Notes: generated by a model not told the origin, from the letters alone. A DNA stretch of 64,000 nucleotides from Streptomyces sp. P3 (GCA_016893485.2 JAFEKX020000001.1:5845501-5909500); one strand, 5' to 3'. Shown: positions 18,676-29,107, numbered from the stretch's first letter. Made by a program: numbers and translations.

Positions 18676-20064
18676 ATGAGCACCACGGAGCGTCCCAGGA
18701 TCCTCGTAGTAGGCGGTGGGTACGTAGGCCTGTACGCAGCTCGGCGCATTCTCAAGAAGATGCGCTACGGCGAGGCGACCGTCTCGGTCGTCGACCCCCG
18801 GTCGTACATGACCTACCAGCCCTTCCTCCCCGAAGCCGCCGCCGGCAGCATCTCCCCTCGGCACGTCGTCGTCCCGTTGCGACGCGTCCTGCCCAAGGCG
18901 GAGGTCCTCACCGGCCGGGTCACCACCATCGACCAGGACCGCAAGGTCGCCACGATCGCCCCCTCGTGGGCGAGGCGTACGAGCTGCCTTTCGACTACCT
19001 CGTCATCGCGATGGGCGCGGTCTCCCGCACCTTCCCGATCCCCGGCCTCGCCGAACAGGGCATCGGCATGAAGGGCATCGAGGAGTCCATCGGCCTGCGC
19101 AACCACGTCCTCGAGCAGCTCGACAAGGCCGACTCCACCACCGACGAGGAGATCCGCCGCAAGGCGCTCACCTTCGTCTTCATCGGCGGCGGTTTCGCCG
19201 GTGCGGAGACCATCGGTGAGGTCGAGGACATGGCCCGGGACGCGGCCAAGTACTACACCAACGTCTCCCGCGAGGACATGCGCTTCGTCCTCGTCGACGC
19301 CGCCGACAAGATCCTCCCGGAGGTCGGCCCCAAGCTCGGCCTCTACGGCAAGGAGCACCTGGAGAGCCGCGGGATCGAGATCTACCTCTCGACCTCGATG
19401 GACTCCTGCGTCGACGGCCACGTCGTGCTGAAGAACGGCCTCGAGGTCGACTCCAACACGATCGTGTGGACGGCCGGCGTCAAGCCGAACCCCGTTCTCT
19501 CCCGCTTCGGCCTCCCGCTCGGCCCGCGCGGTCACGTCGACGCCCAGCCGACCCTCCAGGTCACCGGCACCGACTACGTCTGGGCCGCCGGCGACAACGC
19601 CCAGGTGCCCGACATCGCCAGCCGCAAGGCCGGCGTGGAGAACGCCTGGTGCCCGCCGAACGCCCAGCACGCGCTGCGCCAGGCGAAGGTCCTCGGCGAC
19701 AACGTGATCTCCGGTATGCGGGGCTTCCCGCAGAAGGAGTACTCGCACGCCAACAAGGGTGCGGTGGCGGGCCTCGGCCTCCACAAGGGCGTCGCGATGA
19801 TCGTCATGGGCAAGATGAAGATCAAGGTCAAGGGCCGCCTCGCGTGGTACATGCACCGCGGCTACCACGGTCTGGCCATGCCGACCTGGAACCGCAAGAT
19901 CCGCGTCTTCGCCGACTGGACGCTCGCGATGTTCCTCAAGCGCGAGGTCGTCTCGCTCGGTGCCATGGAGAACCCCCCGCGAGGAGTTCTACGAGGCCGC
20001 CAAGCCGGCGCCGGCTCCGGCCGTCGCCGCGGAAAAGGCGGAAGTGAAGGCCAAGGCCTCCTGA
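18676..20064 (+). CDS. ndh: type II NADH dehydrogenase
   Basis: Seen: ATG 18676 (STTERPRILVVGGGYVGLYAA) has no clear ribosome site. A GATACT -10 ends eight bases upstream, so it may be leaderless. FAD-binding GGGYVG at residues about 12-17, then YMTYQPFLPEAAAGS. The NADH-binding loop VFIGGGFAGAETIGE is central, and the second FAD motif TDYVWAAGDNAQVPD comes late. The C-terminal part has amphipathic membrane-anchoring helices (KIRVFADWTLAMFLKREVV). It oxidises NADH and reduces menaquinone without proton pumping. Frame changes lie at 18962 (one C lost) and 19974 (one C gained). Likely under Rex control. Confidence 0.93.
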
Positions 20065-20113
20065 CCGTCCCCGGTCACTCCGACGACGCGAGAAGACGTA
20101 AGCAGCAGTAACC

Positions 20114-20157
20114 CCGAAGGGGCCGTCCGCCATCCGTGGTGCGGGCGGCCCCTTCGG
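20114..20157 (+). terminator. terminator of ndh
   Basis: CCGAAGGGGCCGTCCGC pairs with GCGGGCGGCCCCTTCGG around a 10-base loop, 50 bases after the ndh stop. Confidence 0.8.
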
Positions 20158-20294
20158 CGTGCCGCACGTCCACCTCCATGGCTGCTACATCTATTTTGCC
20201 TACTCGTAATGCTCAAGCAGGACTGCGATCGGGCCTGGCCGGTGTTTACGTAGTGATGGACAATTCCGGGATCCGCGTCACGGAGGTGTGCGCC

Positions 20295-21586
20295 ATGGCT
20301 GATGCCGCGCTGCGGCTCAAATCCCTCTTCGAACAGCTGCTGGGAACCTCGATCCCGGTGCGCATCCGCGCATGGGACGGTTCCGAGGCAGGGCCGCCCG
20401 ATGCGCCGACGTTGGTCGTACGCAATCGCCGTGCCCTGCGCAGACTCCTGTGGAAACCCGGCGAACTGGGCATGGCCCGCGCCTGGGTCTCCGGCGACCT
20501 GGGTATCGAGGGCGACCTGTACGAGGCCCTCGACGCGATGTCCGAGCTGGTGTGGGAGCGCGGCGAGGACGCCCGCACCCTCACCCAGGCCCTGCGCGAC
20601 CCCGAGGTGCGCTCCGCCGTCCGCGGACTGGTCAAGCTCGCCGGACTCCCGCTGCCGCCCGCCCCGCCCCCGGAAGAGGTCCGCCGCAGCCGCGCCCACC
20701 TGCACACCAAGCGCACCGACAAACGCGCCATCAGCCACCACTACGACGTCGGCAACGACTTCTACGAGATCGTCCTCGGCCCCTCGATGGTCTACTCGTG
20801 CGCCTACTGGGAGTCCCCGGACGGCACCCTGGAGGACGCCCAGCGCGACAAGCTCGAACTCATCTGCCGCAAGCTGGAGTTGACGCCGGGTCAGCGCCTC
20901 CTCGACGTCGGCTGCGGCTGGGGTTCGATGGCGATCCACGCGGCCCGTGAGTACGGCGTGAGCGTGGTCGGCGTGACCCTCTCCCAGGAGCAGGCGGCCT
21001 ACGCCCGTAAGCGCGTCGCCGAGGAGGGGCTCACCGACCGGGTCGAGATCCGTGTGCAGGACTACCGCGACGTCAGCGACGGGCCCTACGACGCGATCTC
21101 GTCCATCGGCATGGCCGAACACGTGGGCTCCGAAAGGTACTTGGAGTACGCGCGGGACCTCTACGCGCTGCTTACGCCCGGCGGACGGCTGCTGAACCAC
21201 CAGATCGCCCGCCGCCCCTGGCAGGACGAATCGGCGTACGACATCGACGAGTTCATCAACGCCTACGTCTTCCCCGACGGCGAACTAGCCCCCATCGGCA
21301 CCACCGTGACCCAGCTGGAGAGCGCCGGGTTCGAAGTGCGTGACGTCGAGGTCATCCGCGAGCACTACGCGCTCACCCTGCGCCGCTGGGTGGCCAACCT
21401 GGAGGCCGACTGGGCACGCGCCGCCAAGCTCGCCGGGAGGGCCGGGCGCGCGTGTGGCGTCTGTACATGGCGGCCTCCGCGCTCGCCTTCGAGCGCAACC
21501 GCATCGGCGTCAACCAGGTCCTGGCGGTCAGGACCCCGGACGGCGGGAACTCCGGACTGCCGTTGCGCGCCCGTAGTTGGAACTGA
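20295..21586 (+). CDS. cfa: cyclopropane-fatty-acyl-phospholipid synthase family
   Basis: Seen: ATG 20295 with GGAGGTG. About 430 residues. The N-terminal domain (ALRLKSLFEQLLG, RRLLWKPGELGMARAWVSGDL) binds membrane lipid. The SAM-dependent methyltransferase core has HYDVGNDFYEIVLGPSMVYSCAYW and LLDVGCGWGSMAIHAA. SIGMAEHVG and the C-terminal NQVLAVRT follow. It transfers a methylene from SAM to unsaturated phospholipid acyl chains. One G is missing near 21437. It ends at a strong hairpin shared with the convergent ABC genes. Confidence 0.92.
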
Positions 21587-21608
21587 CGCGGCTTCCCGAA
21601 CAACGGAA

Positions 21609-21639
21609 GGGGCCCCGTTCCGGATCGGAACGGGGCCCC
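21609..21639. terminator. bidirectional terminator
   Basis: GGGGCCCCGTTCCG (21609-21622) pairs perfectly with CGGAACGGGGCCCC (21626-21639) across a three-base loop, between convergent gene ends. Confidence 0.9.
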
Positions 21640-21652
21640 AACTCATGTACTG

Positions 21653-24177
21653 CTACTCGGACTTGATGGCCGACAGCATGTTCAGCCTGGCCGCGCGGCG
21701 GGCCGGCCACAGGGCCGCGAGGACGCCGACCGTGCCCGCGAGGAGCAGGAAGAGCGCCATCCGGGCCCAGGGGATGACCAGCGCGTACGTCGACATCTTC
21801 GCGCCGATCAGCTCACCCGCCGCCCAGCCGAAGAACACGCCGAGGCCGATGCCGAGCACCCCGCCGAAGAGCGAGATGACCAGGGACTCCAGGCGGACCA
21901 TCCGCTTGATGCCCTTGCGGTCGAGGCCGATCGCGCGCAGCATCCCGATCTCCTGCGAGCGCTCGAAGACCGACATGGCCAGGGTGTTGATGACCCCGAG
22001 GACCGCGACGATCACCGCCATCGCGAGGAGGCCGTAGACCATGTTGAGGATGAGGGTGAAGACCTGCGCGATGCTGTCGGAGAGGTCCTTCTTGTCCTGG
22101 ACCTTCACGGCCGGGTTGGAGCCGAGGGCCTTCTCCAGCTTGTCCTTCGTCGCACTCGACGCGCCGTCGGCCGTCTTGACCAGGATCTGCATGTCGGCGG
22201 GGTCGGTCTGGTGCGGGGCGAGGGTCGCGTTGTCGAGCATGATGCCGCGGATGAGCGCGTTGCCCTCGTAGACCGCGGAGACGGTGAGCTGCTGGGCCTT
22301 GCCGTCCTCGTAGTGCGCGGTGAAGGTCGAACCGGCCTTCCAGTGACGGGACTTGGCCGTGTCGTCGTCCACGACCACCTGGGTCCCGGCGACCTTGAAG
22401 GTGCCGCTGTCGACCTTGAGGTCGGTGAGCTTGGTGATCGCCGAGCCGTTGACGCCGGTGAGGAACTCGGACGTGCCGTCGATGCGCGAGGGGGCGTTGC
22501 GCAGCGGGCTGGTGGCGGTGATGCCGGAGGTGGTGGTGAGGGTCTTGTCGACGTCCGGGAGAGCGAGTTGCCGTTCGCCATCGAGACGATGTAGTCGGCG
22601 CTGATCGCGGACGAGGCCATCTTGTCGATCGCCTGCTGGAGGCTGCCCGCCATCACCGTCATACCGGTGATGAGGGTGAGGCCGATCATCAGCGCGGACG
22701 CGGTGGCGGCCGTACGGCGCGGGTTGCGCACCGAGTTCTGGCGGGCCAGCTTGCCGGAGATCCCGAAGATCCGCAGGACCGGCGCCGAGGCCGCGATCAG
22801 CGGGCGGGACAGCAGCGGGGTCAGGATGAAGACGCCGATGATGAGGAGGACGGCGCCGAGGCCCATGGGTGCCTGGCCGTCCGAGCCGTTCATCGAGGTG
22901 GCCGCGATGACGACCGCGATGCCCGCGCCGGAGAACAGCGCGCCGAGCGTGTTGCGCAGGACGAGCGACTTGGTGGTGGCCGTCGCGTACAGACTGCTCA
23001 TCGCGGCGACCGGCGGGATCTTCGCGGCGCGACGGCCGGGCAGCCAGGCGGCGAGCATCGTGATGAGGATGCCGACCGCGAGGGCGCTCAGGACCGTGTT
23101 CGAGGTGATGACCAGCGGGCCGTCCGGGACGGTCGCGCCGATCGTGCCCATCAGGGCGCGCAGCCCGGCGCCGATGCCGATACCGGCGACCAGACCGGCC
23201 ACCGCGGCGACCGCGCCGACCACGAACGCCTCAAGGAGCACCGACCGCGTGACCTGCCGGCGGGAGGCGCCGACGGCGCGCAACAGGGCCAGTTCCTTGG
23301 TGCGTTGGGCGACCAGCATGGTGAAGGTGTTGGCGATGATGAACGTGCCGACGAAGAGCGCGATGCCCGCGAAGACCAGCAGGCCCTGCTTGAGCCCGCT
23401 CATCGAGGAGGCGATCGTCTCGGCCTGGTCGTCGGCGAGCTTCTGGGCGGTGGTGGTCTCGGTGAGGCCCTTCGGCAGGGCACTGTCCAGCTGCGCCTTC
23501 AGCGCGGTCTGACTGGTCCCGGCCGCGGCCTTCACATCGATCTCGTCGTACGTCCCCGCCTTGCCGAACAGCTTCTGCGCGGTCGCGGTGTCGAAGAGGG
23601 CGAGGCTGCCGCCGGCGGTGACATTGCCGTCGTCGGTGGTGAAGATGCCGGTGATTTTCGGGGTCAGGACGGGGCCGTCGACCGAGATGCGCACGGTGTC
23701 GCCGACCTTGTACCCGGCGCGCTTCGCTGTCTCGGAGTCGATGGCCACCTCGCCCGAACCGTGGGGCGCCGTACCGGACTTGAGGGGTAGCGGGCGTCCT
23801 TGTCCCCCAGTAGTTGCCGCCCTCCGACTGGAAGCCGCCGCCGATGAGCTTGCCCTTCTTGTCGGCGATGGCGGTGAAGCCGTTGACGACACCGGTCGCG
23901 GACGCGGCGCCCGGCACCTTGGCGCTGGTGTCGAGCATGGCCTGGGTCAGCTCGGGGTCTTGCCGACGGTGTCGCCCTCGCCGTCCTGGTGCTTCGCCTG
24001 GACGGCGACGTCGACCTGGTCGAAGCCCTTGGCCGAGCTGTTCTGGAAGGCGTTCGAGATGGTGTTGGTGAAGACCAGGGTCCCCGACACGAACGCGACG
24101 CCGAGCATCACGGCGAGCACGGTCATGAGGAGCCGGGCCTTGTGCGCGAGTACGTTGCGCAAGGCGGTACGGAACAT
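21653..24177 (-). CDS. ABC transporter permease, FtsX/MacB type (double)
   Basis: Seen: ATG 24177 (MFRTALRNVLAHKARLLMTVLAVM). About 845 residues with the usual double layout. The first TM is followed by a large extracellular domain, then three TMs (LLVFAGIALFVGTFIIANTF and following). A fifth TM (TAATASALMIGLTLITGM) leads to a second extracellular domain. Three C-terminal TMs follow (VFTLILNMVYGLLAMAVIVA, LFGGVLGIGLGVFFGW, and a last segment). The FtsX signature with MLRAIGLDRKGIKRMV lies between the last helices. It works with the ATPase encoded upstream. Frame changes lie near 22560, 23805 and 23955. The substrate is unknown; such pairs export peptides or lipoproteins. Confidence 0.9.
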
Positions 24178-24402
24178 GGGTCTACTCAGTCCAGGTCTAC
24201 GAGGGGTGAGCCGGTCGGCGGAGCCGGGGCCGGGGCGGTGAAGTCGAGCCCTGGGCGGCGGAGTTGGGCGCCGCCGGGCAGCGAAGTCGGGGGCCCTGGC
24301 GGTGAAGTCGCTGCCGGGGCTGCGGTGTCGGGGGCAGAGACGGTGAACGCTGCTCCCCGCACGGCGGGTTGAGTTGCCGTCAGATGGCGCGGCCGAAGCC
24401 GG

Positions 24403-25200
24403 TCAGCTGGTGCGGCTCTTGGCGTCGAACTCGGGGGTCTGGGGTTTCCCCAGAAAGGCGCAGCATGCGGTCGAGCACCGAGTCCGCCGTCGGCTCGTAG
24501 ACCTCGTCGACGATGCGGCCGTCCGCGAGGAACACCACCCGGTCCGCGTACGCCGCGGCCACCGGGTCGTGGGTGACCATGACCACCGTCTGCCCCAGCT
24601 CCCGTACGGAGTTGCGGAGGAAGCCCAGCACCTCGGCGCCGGAGCGCGAGTCCAGGTTTCCGGTCGGCTCGTCGCCGAAGATGATGTCGGGGCGGGAGGC
24701 CAACGCCCGTGCCACGGCGACGCGTTGCTGCTGGCCGCCGGAGAGCTGGGAGGGCCGGTGCTTCAGCCGGTCGGCGAGGCCGATCATCGTGATCACCGAG
24801 TCCAGCCACTGCTTGTCCGGCTTGCGGCCCGCGATGTCCATCGGGAGGGTGATGTTCTCCAGGGCCGTCAGCGTCGGCAGCAGGTTGAACGCCTGGAAGA
24901 TGAACCCGATCTTGTCCCGGCGCAACTTCGTGAGCTGCTTGTCCTTCAGGGAGCCCAGCTCGGTGTCACCGATCCGCACGGAACCGGACGAGAAGGTGTC
25001 GAGGCCGGCCACGCAGTGCATCAGCGTGGACTTGCCGGACCCCGAGGGGCCCATGATCGCGGTGAACTCGGCCTGCCGGAAGGCGATGGAGACCCGGTCG
25101 AGGGCGACCACCTGGGTCTCGCCCTGTCCGTAGATCTTGAAAGATCCGTGGCACGCGCGGCCACGGAGGTGGTCCGGTCGGCGATGGGGGTGGTGGTCAC
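24403..25200 (-). CDS. ABC transporter ATP-binding protein (LolD/MacB type)
   Basis: Seen: GTG 25200 (TTTPIADRTTSVAARATDLF) with AGGAG upstream. Walker A GPSGSGKST, Q-loop FIFQAFNLLP, signature LSGGQQQRVAVA, Walker B IIFGDEP, and H-loop VTHD are present, in about 266 residues. The corrected end EFDAKSRTS stops at 24403, which needs one base restored near 24458. A T is missing near 25143 (TTTT to TTT). It precedes the permease with a 225-base spacer rich in TTCACCGCC-like repeats. Together they form an exporter-type complex lying next to bldA. Confidence 0.92.
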
Positions 25201-25602
25201 GGAGGGCGCTCCTGTCGGGACGACGGTACTGCTGGGGACGTGTCCCATCCTCTCCGCCCGATCGCGCCGTGTAGTCAGCCGCTGTTCCGGTTCCGGGGAC
25301 AGCCTCGAGTCGGACTGCGCTCAGCGCTGTCATACCTGGGGATGAGGACCGACCCGGAGACGGCTCCTGAGTCGGCTTCGCGTCAAGAACCGGTGGAGCA
25401 CCCTCGTTCGGGCGGTGAAATTCCGTCATTCCGCATACGAGCCCCAGACCGCACGCAAGGCTATTGGCAAGTGCTGATGGCTCTTTCCACGGTCTGATGC
25501 ACCCTCAGACATCAATAAAATAAGACAACATCGGTCCGCCGGCCCGCTGTTGGGGAGGCGCGTCCCGATAGGCTCGTGACCTCGATGCGGAGCCCACGGC
25601 CT
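25201..25602. other. region between ABC ATPase and bldA
   Basis: No gene is seen. It holds the promoter of the leftward ABC genes and that of bldA. A TAGGCT -10 element at 25569-25574 fits a start near 25581, about 20 bases before the tRNA. The segment 25480-25540 is AT-rich for this genome (ATCAATAAAATAAG). Confidence 0.5.
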
Positions 25603-25687
25603 GCCCGGATGGTGGAATGCAGACACGGCGAGCTTAAACCTCGCTGCCCCTTCGCGGGCGTGCCGGTTCGTCCGGCTCCGGGCACCA
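25603..25687 (+). tRNA. bldA: tRNA-Leu (anticodon UAA), bldA, with a shortened T loop
   Basis: The acceptor stem GCCCGGA pairs with TCCGGGC, followed by discriminator A and an encoded CCA (25685-25687). The anticodon stem GCGAG/CTCGC encloses a loop with TAA at 25635-25637. A long variable arm (TGCCCCTTCGCGGGCG) fits a class II leucine tRNA. It is the only tRNA that reads UUA in Streptomyces, hence bldA, a developmental and antibiotic regulator. The T stem GCCGG/CCGGC encloses only TTCGT, five bases instead of the required seven. Two bases (probably AA) are absent. Given the error rate here this is probably a sequencing loss. A short hairpin GTCACT/AGTGAC at 25693-25707 follows. Confidence 0.93.
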
Positions 25688-26086
25688 TCGCGGTCACTGG
25701 GAGTGACTGGCTGGCACGTTGTGTTATTTCCACGCTCTGGGCGTCACGGCTCGTGCGAGGTCTCCCCGCGTCACGTTGGTCACCAGGCACCAGCCCAGCA
25801 GCCCGTCCTGCGCCGCTTCCTCGGCGGGTTCCGTGTCCGTCACGCCGGGGATTCCGAGCCACGGGACGGGGGCGGAGGCCGGCTTTTGTCGGCTGAGCGG
25901 ACCGAAGGGAACCGGACCGTTGACAGGCGACCCACGCGGTCGGAGACTTGGGGCCTACCGGCAAGGTGAAGGAAAGTTCACCATGCGAACAAGCGAACAC
26001 GCGTCGGGAACGCGCCCCGCGGCAACGCACCGCGAACGCGCACAGCCACCACGCGCGACCGTCGCCCGCTCGAAAGGGAACGCCCG
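25688..26086 (+). other. bldA-pobA intergenic region
   Basis: No certain gene is seen. A consensus-like promoter lies at 25920-25948. A start codon at 25983 behind GAAGGA opens a Arg/Ala-rich frame (MRTSEHASG) that runs into pobA out of frame. It could be an upstream leader, but I would not call it a gene. Confidence 0.45.
25920..25948 (+). promoter_or_regulatory. promoter of pobA
   Basis: A perfect -35 TTGACA (25920-25925) and -10 GAGACT (25943-25948) are separated by 17 bp, about 130 bases before the pobA start. Confidence 0.55.
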
Positions 26087-27271
26087 ATGCGTACCACCGT
26101 CGGCATCATCGGAGCCGGCCCCGCCGGGCTCCTGCTCGCCCGGCTGTTGCACAACGCCGGGATCGACTCGGTCGTGCTGGAGAGCCGGGACCGGGAGTAC
26201 GTGGAGCACCGGCAGCGGGCCGGGATTCTGGAGCAGGGCACGGTCGACGTGCTGCGGGCGGCCGGTGCGGGGGGAGCGGCTGGACCGGGAGGGGCTGCGG
26301 CACGACGGGATCGAGCTGCGGTTCGACCGGAAGCGGCACCGGGTGGACTTCCCGGCCCTCACCGGCGGCCGGAGCGTCACCGTCTACGCGCAGACCGAGG
26401 TGTGCAAGGACCTGATCGCCCTTCAACTCGCCGACGGGGGGCGCTGTTGTTCGAGGCGGAGGCGTTGCGGGTGGAGGGGGCGGAGAGCGATCGGCCGCTC
26501 GTCCGCTTCCGGTACCAGGGGCGGGAGGACGTCCTCGACTGCGACTACGTCGTCGGGTGCGACGGGTTCTGGGGCGTCGCGCGCAACGCGATCCCCGCGG
26601 AGCTGGCGCGCGTCTTCGAGCGGTCGTACCCCTATGCCTGGCTCGGCATCCTCGCGGACGTCGCGCCCTCGCACGACGAGCTGGTCTACGCCCGCCACGA
26701 CCGCGGCTTCGCCCTCCTCTCCATGCGCTCGCCGTCCGTCTCCCGGCTCTACCTCCAGGTGGAGGAGGGCACGGACGCGGAGAGCTGGAGCGACGACGAC
26801 ATCTGGGACGAGCTGGAGCGGCGGTTCGAGACCGGGGACGGGTGGCGGCTGGAGCGCGGGCCCGTCACCCAGAAGTCCGTCACCCCCATGCGGTCGTACG
26901 TCCACGAGCCCATGCGGCACGGACGGCTCTTCCTCGCGGGAGACGCGGCGCACATCGTGCCGCCGACCGGAGCCAAGGGCCTCAACCTCGCCGTCGGCGA
27001 CGTCGTCACCTTCGCGCGGGCACTGACGTACAAGAAGGAGACGGGCGGCGACGAACGGCTCGACGGGTACTCCGCCAGCTGTCTGCGGCGGGTCTGGCAG
27101 GCCGAGCGGTTCTCCTACGACATGACCAGCCTCCTGCACCGCGCGCCCGGCGCGACGCCCTTCGAGGGGCGGCTCCAGCTGGCCCGCCTCGAGCGGATCG
27201 CGGCGTCCAGGGCGGCCGAGACGGATCTTGCCGAGGCGTACACCGGGTTCCCGTTCGATGAACAGGGATAA
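26087..27271 (+). CDS. pobA: 4-hydroxybenzoate 3-monooxygenase
   Basis: Seen: ATG 26087 with GAAAGGGA. About 394 residues, the usual length. The N-terminal FAD Rossmann motif is VGIIGAGPAGLLLARLL. REYVEHRQRAGILEQGTVDVL and ELRFDRKRHRVDFP are typical of PobA, as are the DG motif VGCDGFWGV and GDAAHIVPPTGAKGLNLAVGD. It hydroxylates 4-hydroxybenzoate to protocatechuate using NADPH and O2, feeding the beta-ketoadipate pathway. No pca genes are in the window. Frame changes: one G gained near 26272 and one G lost near 26440; the segment between them is in another frame. Confidence 0.93.
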   Translation: MRTTVGIIGAGPAGLLLARLLHNAGIDSVVLESRDREYVEHRQRAGILEQGTVDVLRAAGAGGAAGPGGAAARRDRAAVRPEAAPGGLPGPHRRPERHRLRADRGVQGPDRPSTRRRGALLFEAEALRVEGAESDRPLVRFRYQGREDVLDCDYVVGCDGFWGVARNAIPAELARVFERSYPYAWLGILADVAPSHDELVYARHDRGFALLSMRSPSVSRLYLQVEEGTDAESWSDDDIWDELERRFETGDGWRLERGPVTQKSVTPMRSYVHEPMRHGRLFLAGDAAHIVPPTGAKGLNLAVGDVVTFARALTYKKETGGDERLDGYSASCLRRVWQAERFSYDMTSLLHRAPGATPFEGRLQLARLERIAASRAAETDLAEAYTGFPFDEQG

Positions 27272-27441
27272 GGGGTCTCAAGGGGGGCGTCACGGCTTGG
27301 TACCAGTGTGCGCGGGGCGTGCGCTCCACCGCGTACCTTGGCAGGACGAGGGGAAGATCCTCCCCAAGAGGTAGGGTCAATCCTTTGCCTACCTATTACT
27401 CTTGAGCCCAAGGCCGCGCGAGGCGGCCATGGAGGAGTGAA

Positions 27442-28329
27442 ATGAGGAGCAGAAACCCGGTCTTCTCGCGACGGGGGTTCAGCCGCGACAACGGCTACGC
27501 GGGCTTCAACACCGCGCCGCAGGCCGGGGGCCCCGCCGTGGGCACGCAGGGGAACCCCTACGCGGGCGGCAACCCGTACGCGCAGAACCCGTACGCGCAG
27601 CAGGACCTGCAGCAGGGCGCACCGCCCCAGGCCCCGGCCACCACCGGCCGGATGACCATGGACGACGTCGTCCTGCGCACCGGCACCACCCTCGGCACGC
27701 TGATCGTGACGGCCGCCCTCGCCTGGGCGCTGCTCCCGGTCGACGACGCCAACATCAACCGCTCGTACGGCATCGGCATCGGTGCCGCGCTGGTCGCGAT
27801 GGTCCTGGCGTTCGTCCAGTCCTTCAAGCGCAAGCCCGTCCCGGCGCTGATCCTGTCGTACGCCGCGCTGGAAGGCGTCTTCCTCGGCGTCGTCTCCAGC
27901 GTCGTCGACAACCGCATCGCGAGCGGCGCGGCCATGCAGGCCGTGATCGGCACGATGGCGGTCTTCGCCGGTGTCCTCATCGCGTACCGCGCGGGCTGGA
28001 TCCGCGTGAACCGCCGGTTCTACGGCTTCGTGATGGCGGCCGCGCTCGGCTTCGTGCTGCTGATGGTCGTGAACATGCTGTTCGCGGTGTTCGGCGGCGG
28101 TGACGGCCTCGGCTTCCGCAGCGGCCCGCTCGGCATCTTCTTCGGCGTGGTCGGCATCATCCTCGGCGCGTGCTTCCTGGCCCTCGACTTCAAGCAGGTC
28201 GAGGACGGGATCGCCTACGGCGCGCCCAAGGAAGAGGCGTGGCTCGCGGCCTTCGGGCTCACGCTGACGCTGGTGTGGATCTACATGGAGTTCCTGCGGC
28301 TCATCTCGATCCTCAACAGCAACAACTAG
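27442..28329 (+). CDS. Bax inhibitor-1/YccA family membrane protein
   Basis: Seen: an intact frame of 295 residues from ATG 27442 with GGAGGAG. The N-terminal cytosolic tail is rich in Asn/Gly/Gln with NPYA(G/Q) repeats. Seven hydrophobic helices follow (GTLIVTAALAWALLP, IGIGAALVAMVLAFVQSF and onward). The last segments include GACFLALDFKQVEDGI with the conserved acidic residues, and WLAAFGLTLTLVWIYMEFLRLI. This is the YccA/BI-1-like family, which includes pH-sensitive calcium leak channels. A strong terminator follows the gene. Confidence 0.9.
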   Translation: MRSRNPVFSRRGFSRDNGYAGFNTAPQAGGPAVGTQGNPYAGGNPYAQNPYAQQDLQQGAPPQAPATTGRMTMDDVVLRTGTTLGTLIVTAALAWALLPVDDANINRSYGIGIGAALVAMVLAFVQSFKRKPVPALILSYAALEGVFLGVVSSVVDNRIASGAAMQAVIGTMAVFAGVLIAYRAGWIRVNRRFYGFVMAAALGFVLLMVVNMLFAVFGGGDGLGFRSGPLGIFFGVVGIILGACFLALDFKQVEDGIAYGAPKEEAWLAAFGLTLTLVWIYMEFLRLISILNSNN

Positions 28330-28362
28330 CGGTACGCCGGCTGTAGTCGCGTCGGCTTGCGC

Positions 28363-28396
28363 GAAAGGGCCCCGGGTTCGTTCCCGGGGCCCTTCG
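28363..28396 (+). terminator. terminator of the YccA-family gene
   Basis: AAGGGCCCCGGG pairs with CCCGGGGCCCTT around a six-base loop, 36 bases after the stop. Confidence 0.85.
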
Positions 28397-28430
28397 TCAT
28401 GTCCGTGATGGGTTCGTCCGTGGTGCGCGC

Positions 28431-28661
28431 CTAGAGCAGTTTGCGCGCGGCCCTCCTCAGGTCGTACTCGTGAATGATCGCCTTGGCGTGGCCGTACGCG
28501 AGGTCGTGCTCGGCTCGGAGCCAGCTGACCTTCTCCTCGAAGCGGAAGAGGGCGGGGCCTTCGTCGACGGTGCGCAACCAGTCGGACACTTCACGACCGG
28601 TGCAGTGGGGAATGCGGGCGAGCAGATTCTGGTGGGTCTCCTGGGAGAACACTTGGGACAT
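28431..28661 (-). CDS. DUF4287 domain small protein
   Basis: Seen: ATG 28661 lies six bases after GGAGG; an ATG at 28679 is upstream of that site. 76 residues, intact: QVFSQETHQNLLARIPHCTGREVSDWLRTVD, then FEEKVSWLRAEHDLAYGHAKAIIHEYDLRRA. The pattern is that of DUF4287, a small all-helical family often found fused to or beside DUF5655. Function unknown. Confidence 0.75.
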   Translation of the reverse strand: MSQVFSQETHQNLLARIPHCTGREVSDWLRTVDEGPALFRFEEKVSWLRAEHDLAYGHAKAIIHEYDLRRAARKLL

Positions 28662-28763
28662 CGGCGCCTCCGGACGCATGGGGTGTAAGCCGGTCCTTCA
28701 GGTCACCGTGCCTGAGCGTTCGCCCGTTGGCAACAGTCCCGGTACGGCGCGTAGTCTCGCGGC

Positions 28764-29075
28764 GTGGTGGATACGACGCGGTTGACTCAAGCGGTGGATC
28801 ACTTTGCGGACCGGCTCAGGGCCGCGCCGCAGAGTCGGTTGCACGGGGGGCGCCGCCGCGGAGGCGCTGGCGCTGGCCAGGAGATGACCCGGCGGGCGCA
28901 GTTGGCGGAGGAGCCCGGGGTGGAGCCTCGGGAGATGCCTGACGCGGGGATGTTCGCCGCGGCCGATCAAATCACCGTGGCCGTGCATGACTTCGCGCTC
29001 GTGCTGGTGAATGACGCCGAAGTCGATGAGGCGTTGGAGTTGGTCGCGGAGGCGCAGAAGAGGGCGGGGGTCTGA
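28764..29075 (+). CDS. small helical hypothetical protein
   Basis: Seen: GTG 28764 with a -10 TAGTCT (28752-28757) exactly six bases upstream, so probably leaderless. About 103 residues. Helical ends are TRLTQAVDHFADRLRAAP and MFAAADQITVAVHDFALVL, then DEALELVAEAQKR. The middle (28848-28880) is garbled: one extra G in a G run near 28850 and one missing G near 28879 shift the frame and restore it. The corrected segment reads GGAAAEALALAREMTRRAQL. No family is recognised. Confidence 0.75.
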   Translation: MVDTTRLTQAVDHFADRLRAAPQSRLHGGRRRGGAGAGQEMTRRAQLAEEPGVEPREMPDAGMFAAADQITVAVHDFALVLVNDAEVDEALELVAEAQKRAGV

Positions 29076-29107
29076 GGTGCGTCGGCGGGTGCGCCTCCGT
29101 CGTGGCT

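Noticed and set aside
18064..18864. Long minus-strand open frame overlapping ndh
   Set aside because: It is a shadow of the ndh gene; residues are Pro/Arg-rich and match no family.
25983..26086. Start codon with GAAGGA and a frame MRTSEHASG before pobA
   Set aside because: It overlaps pobA in another frame, is rich in Arg/Ala as chance frames are in this genome, and has no family resemblance.
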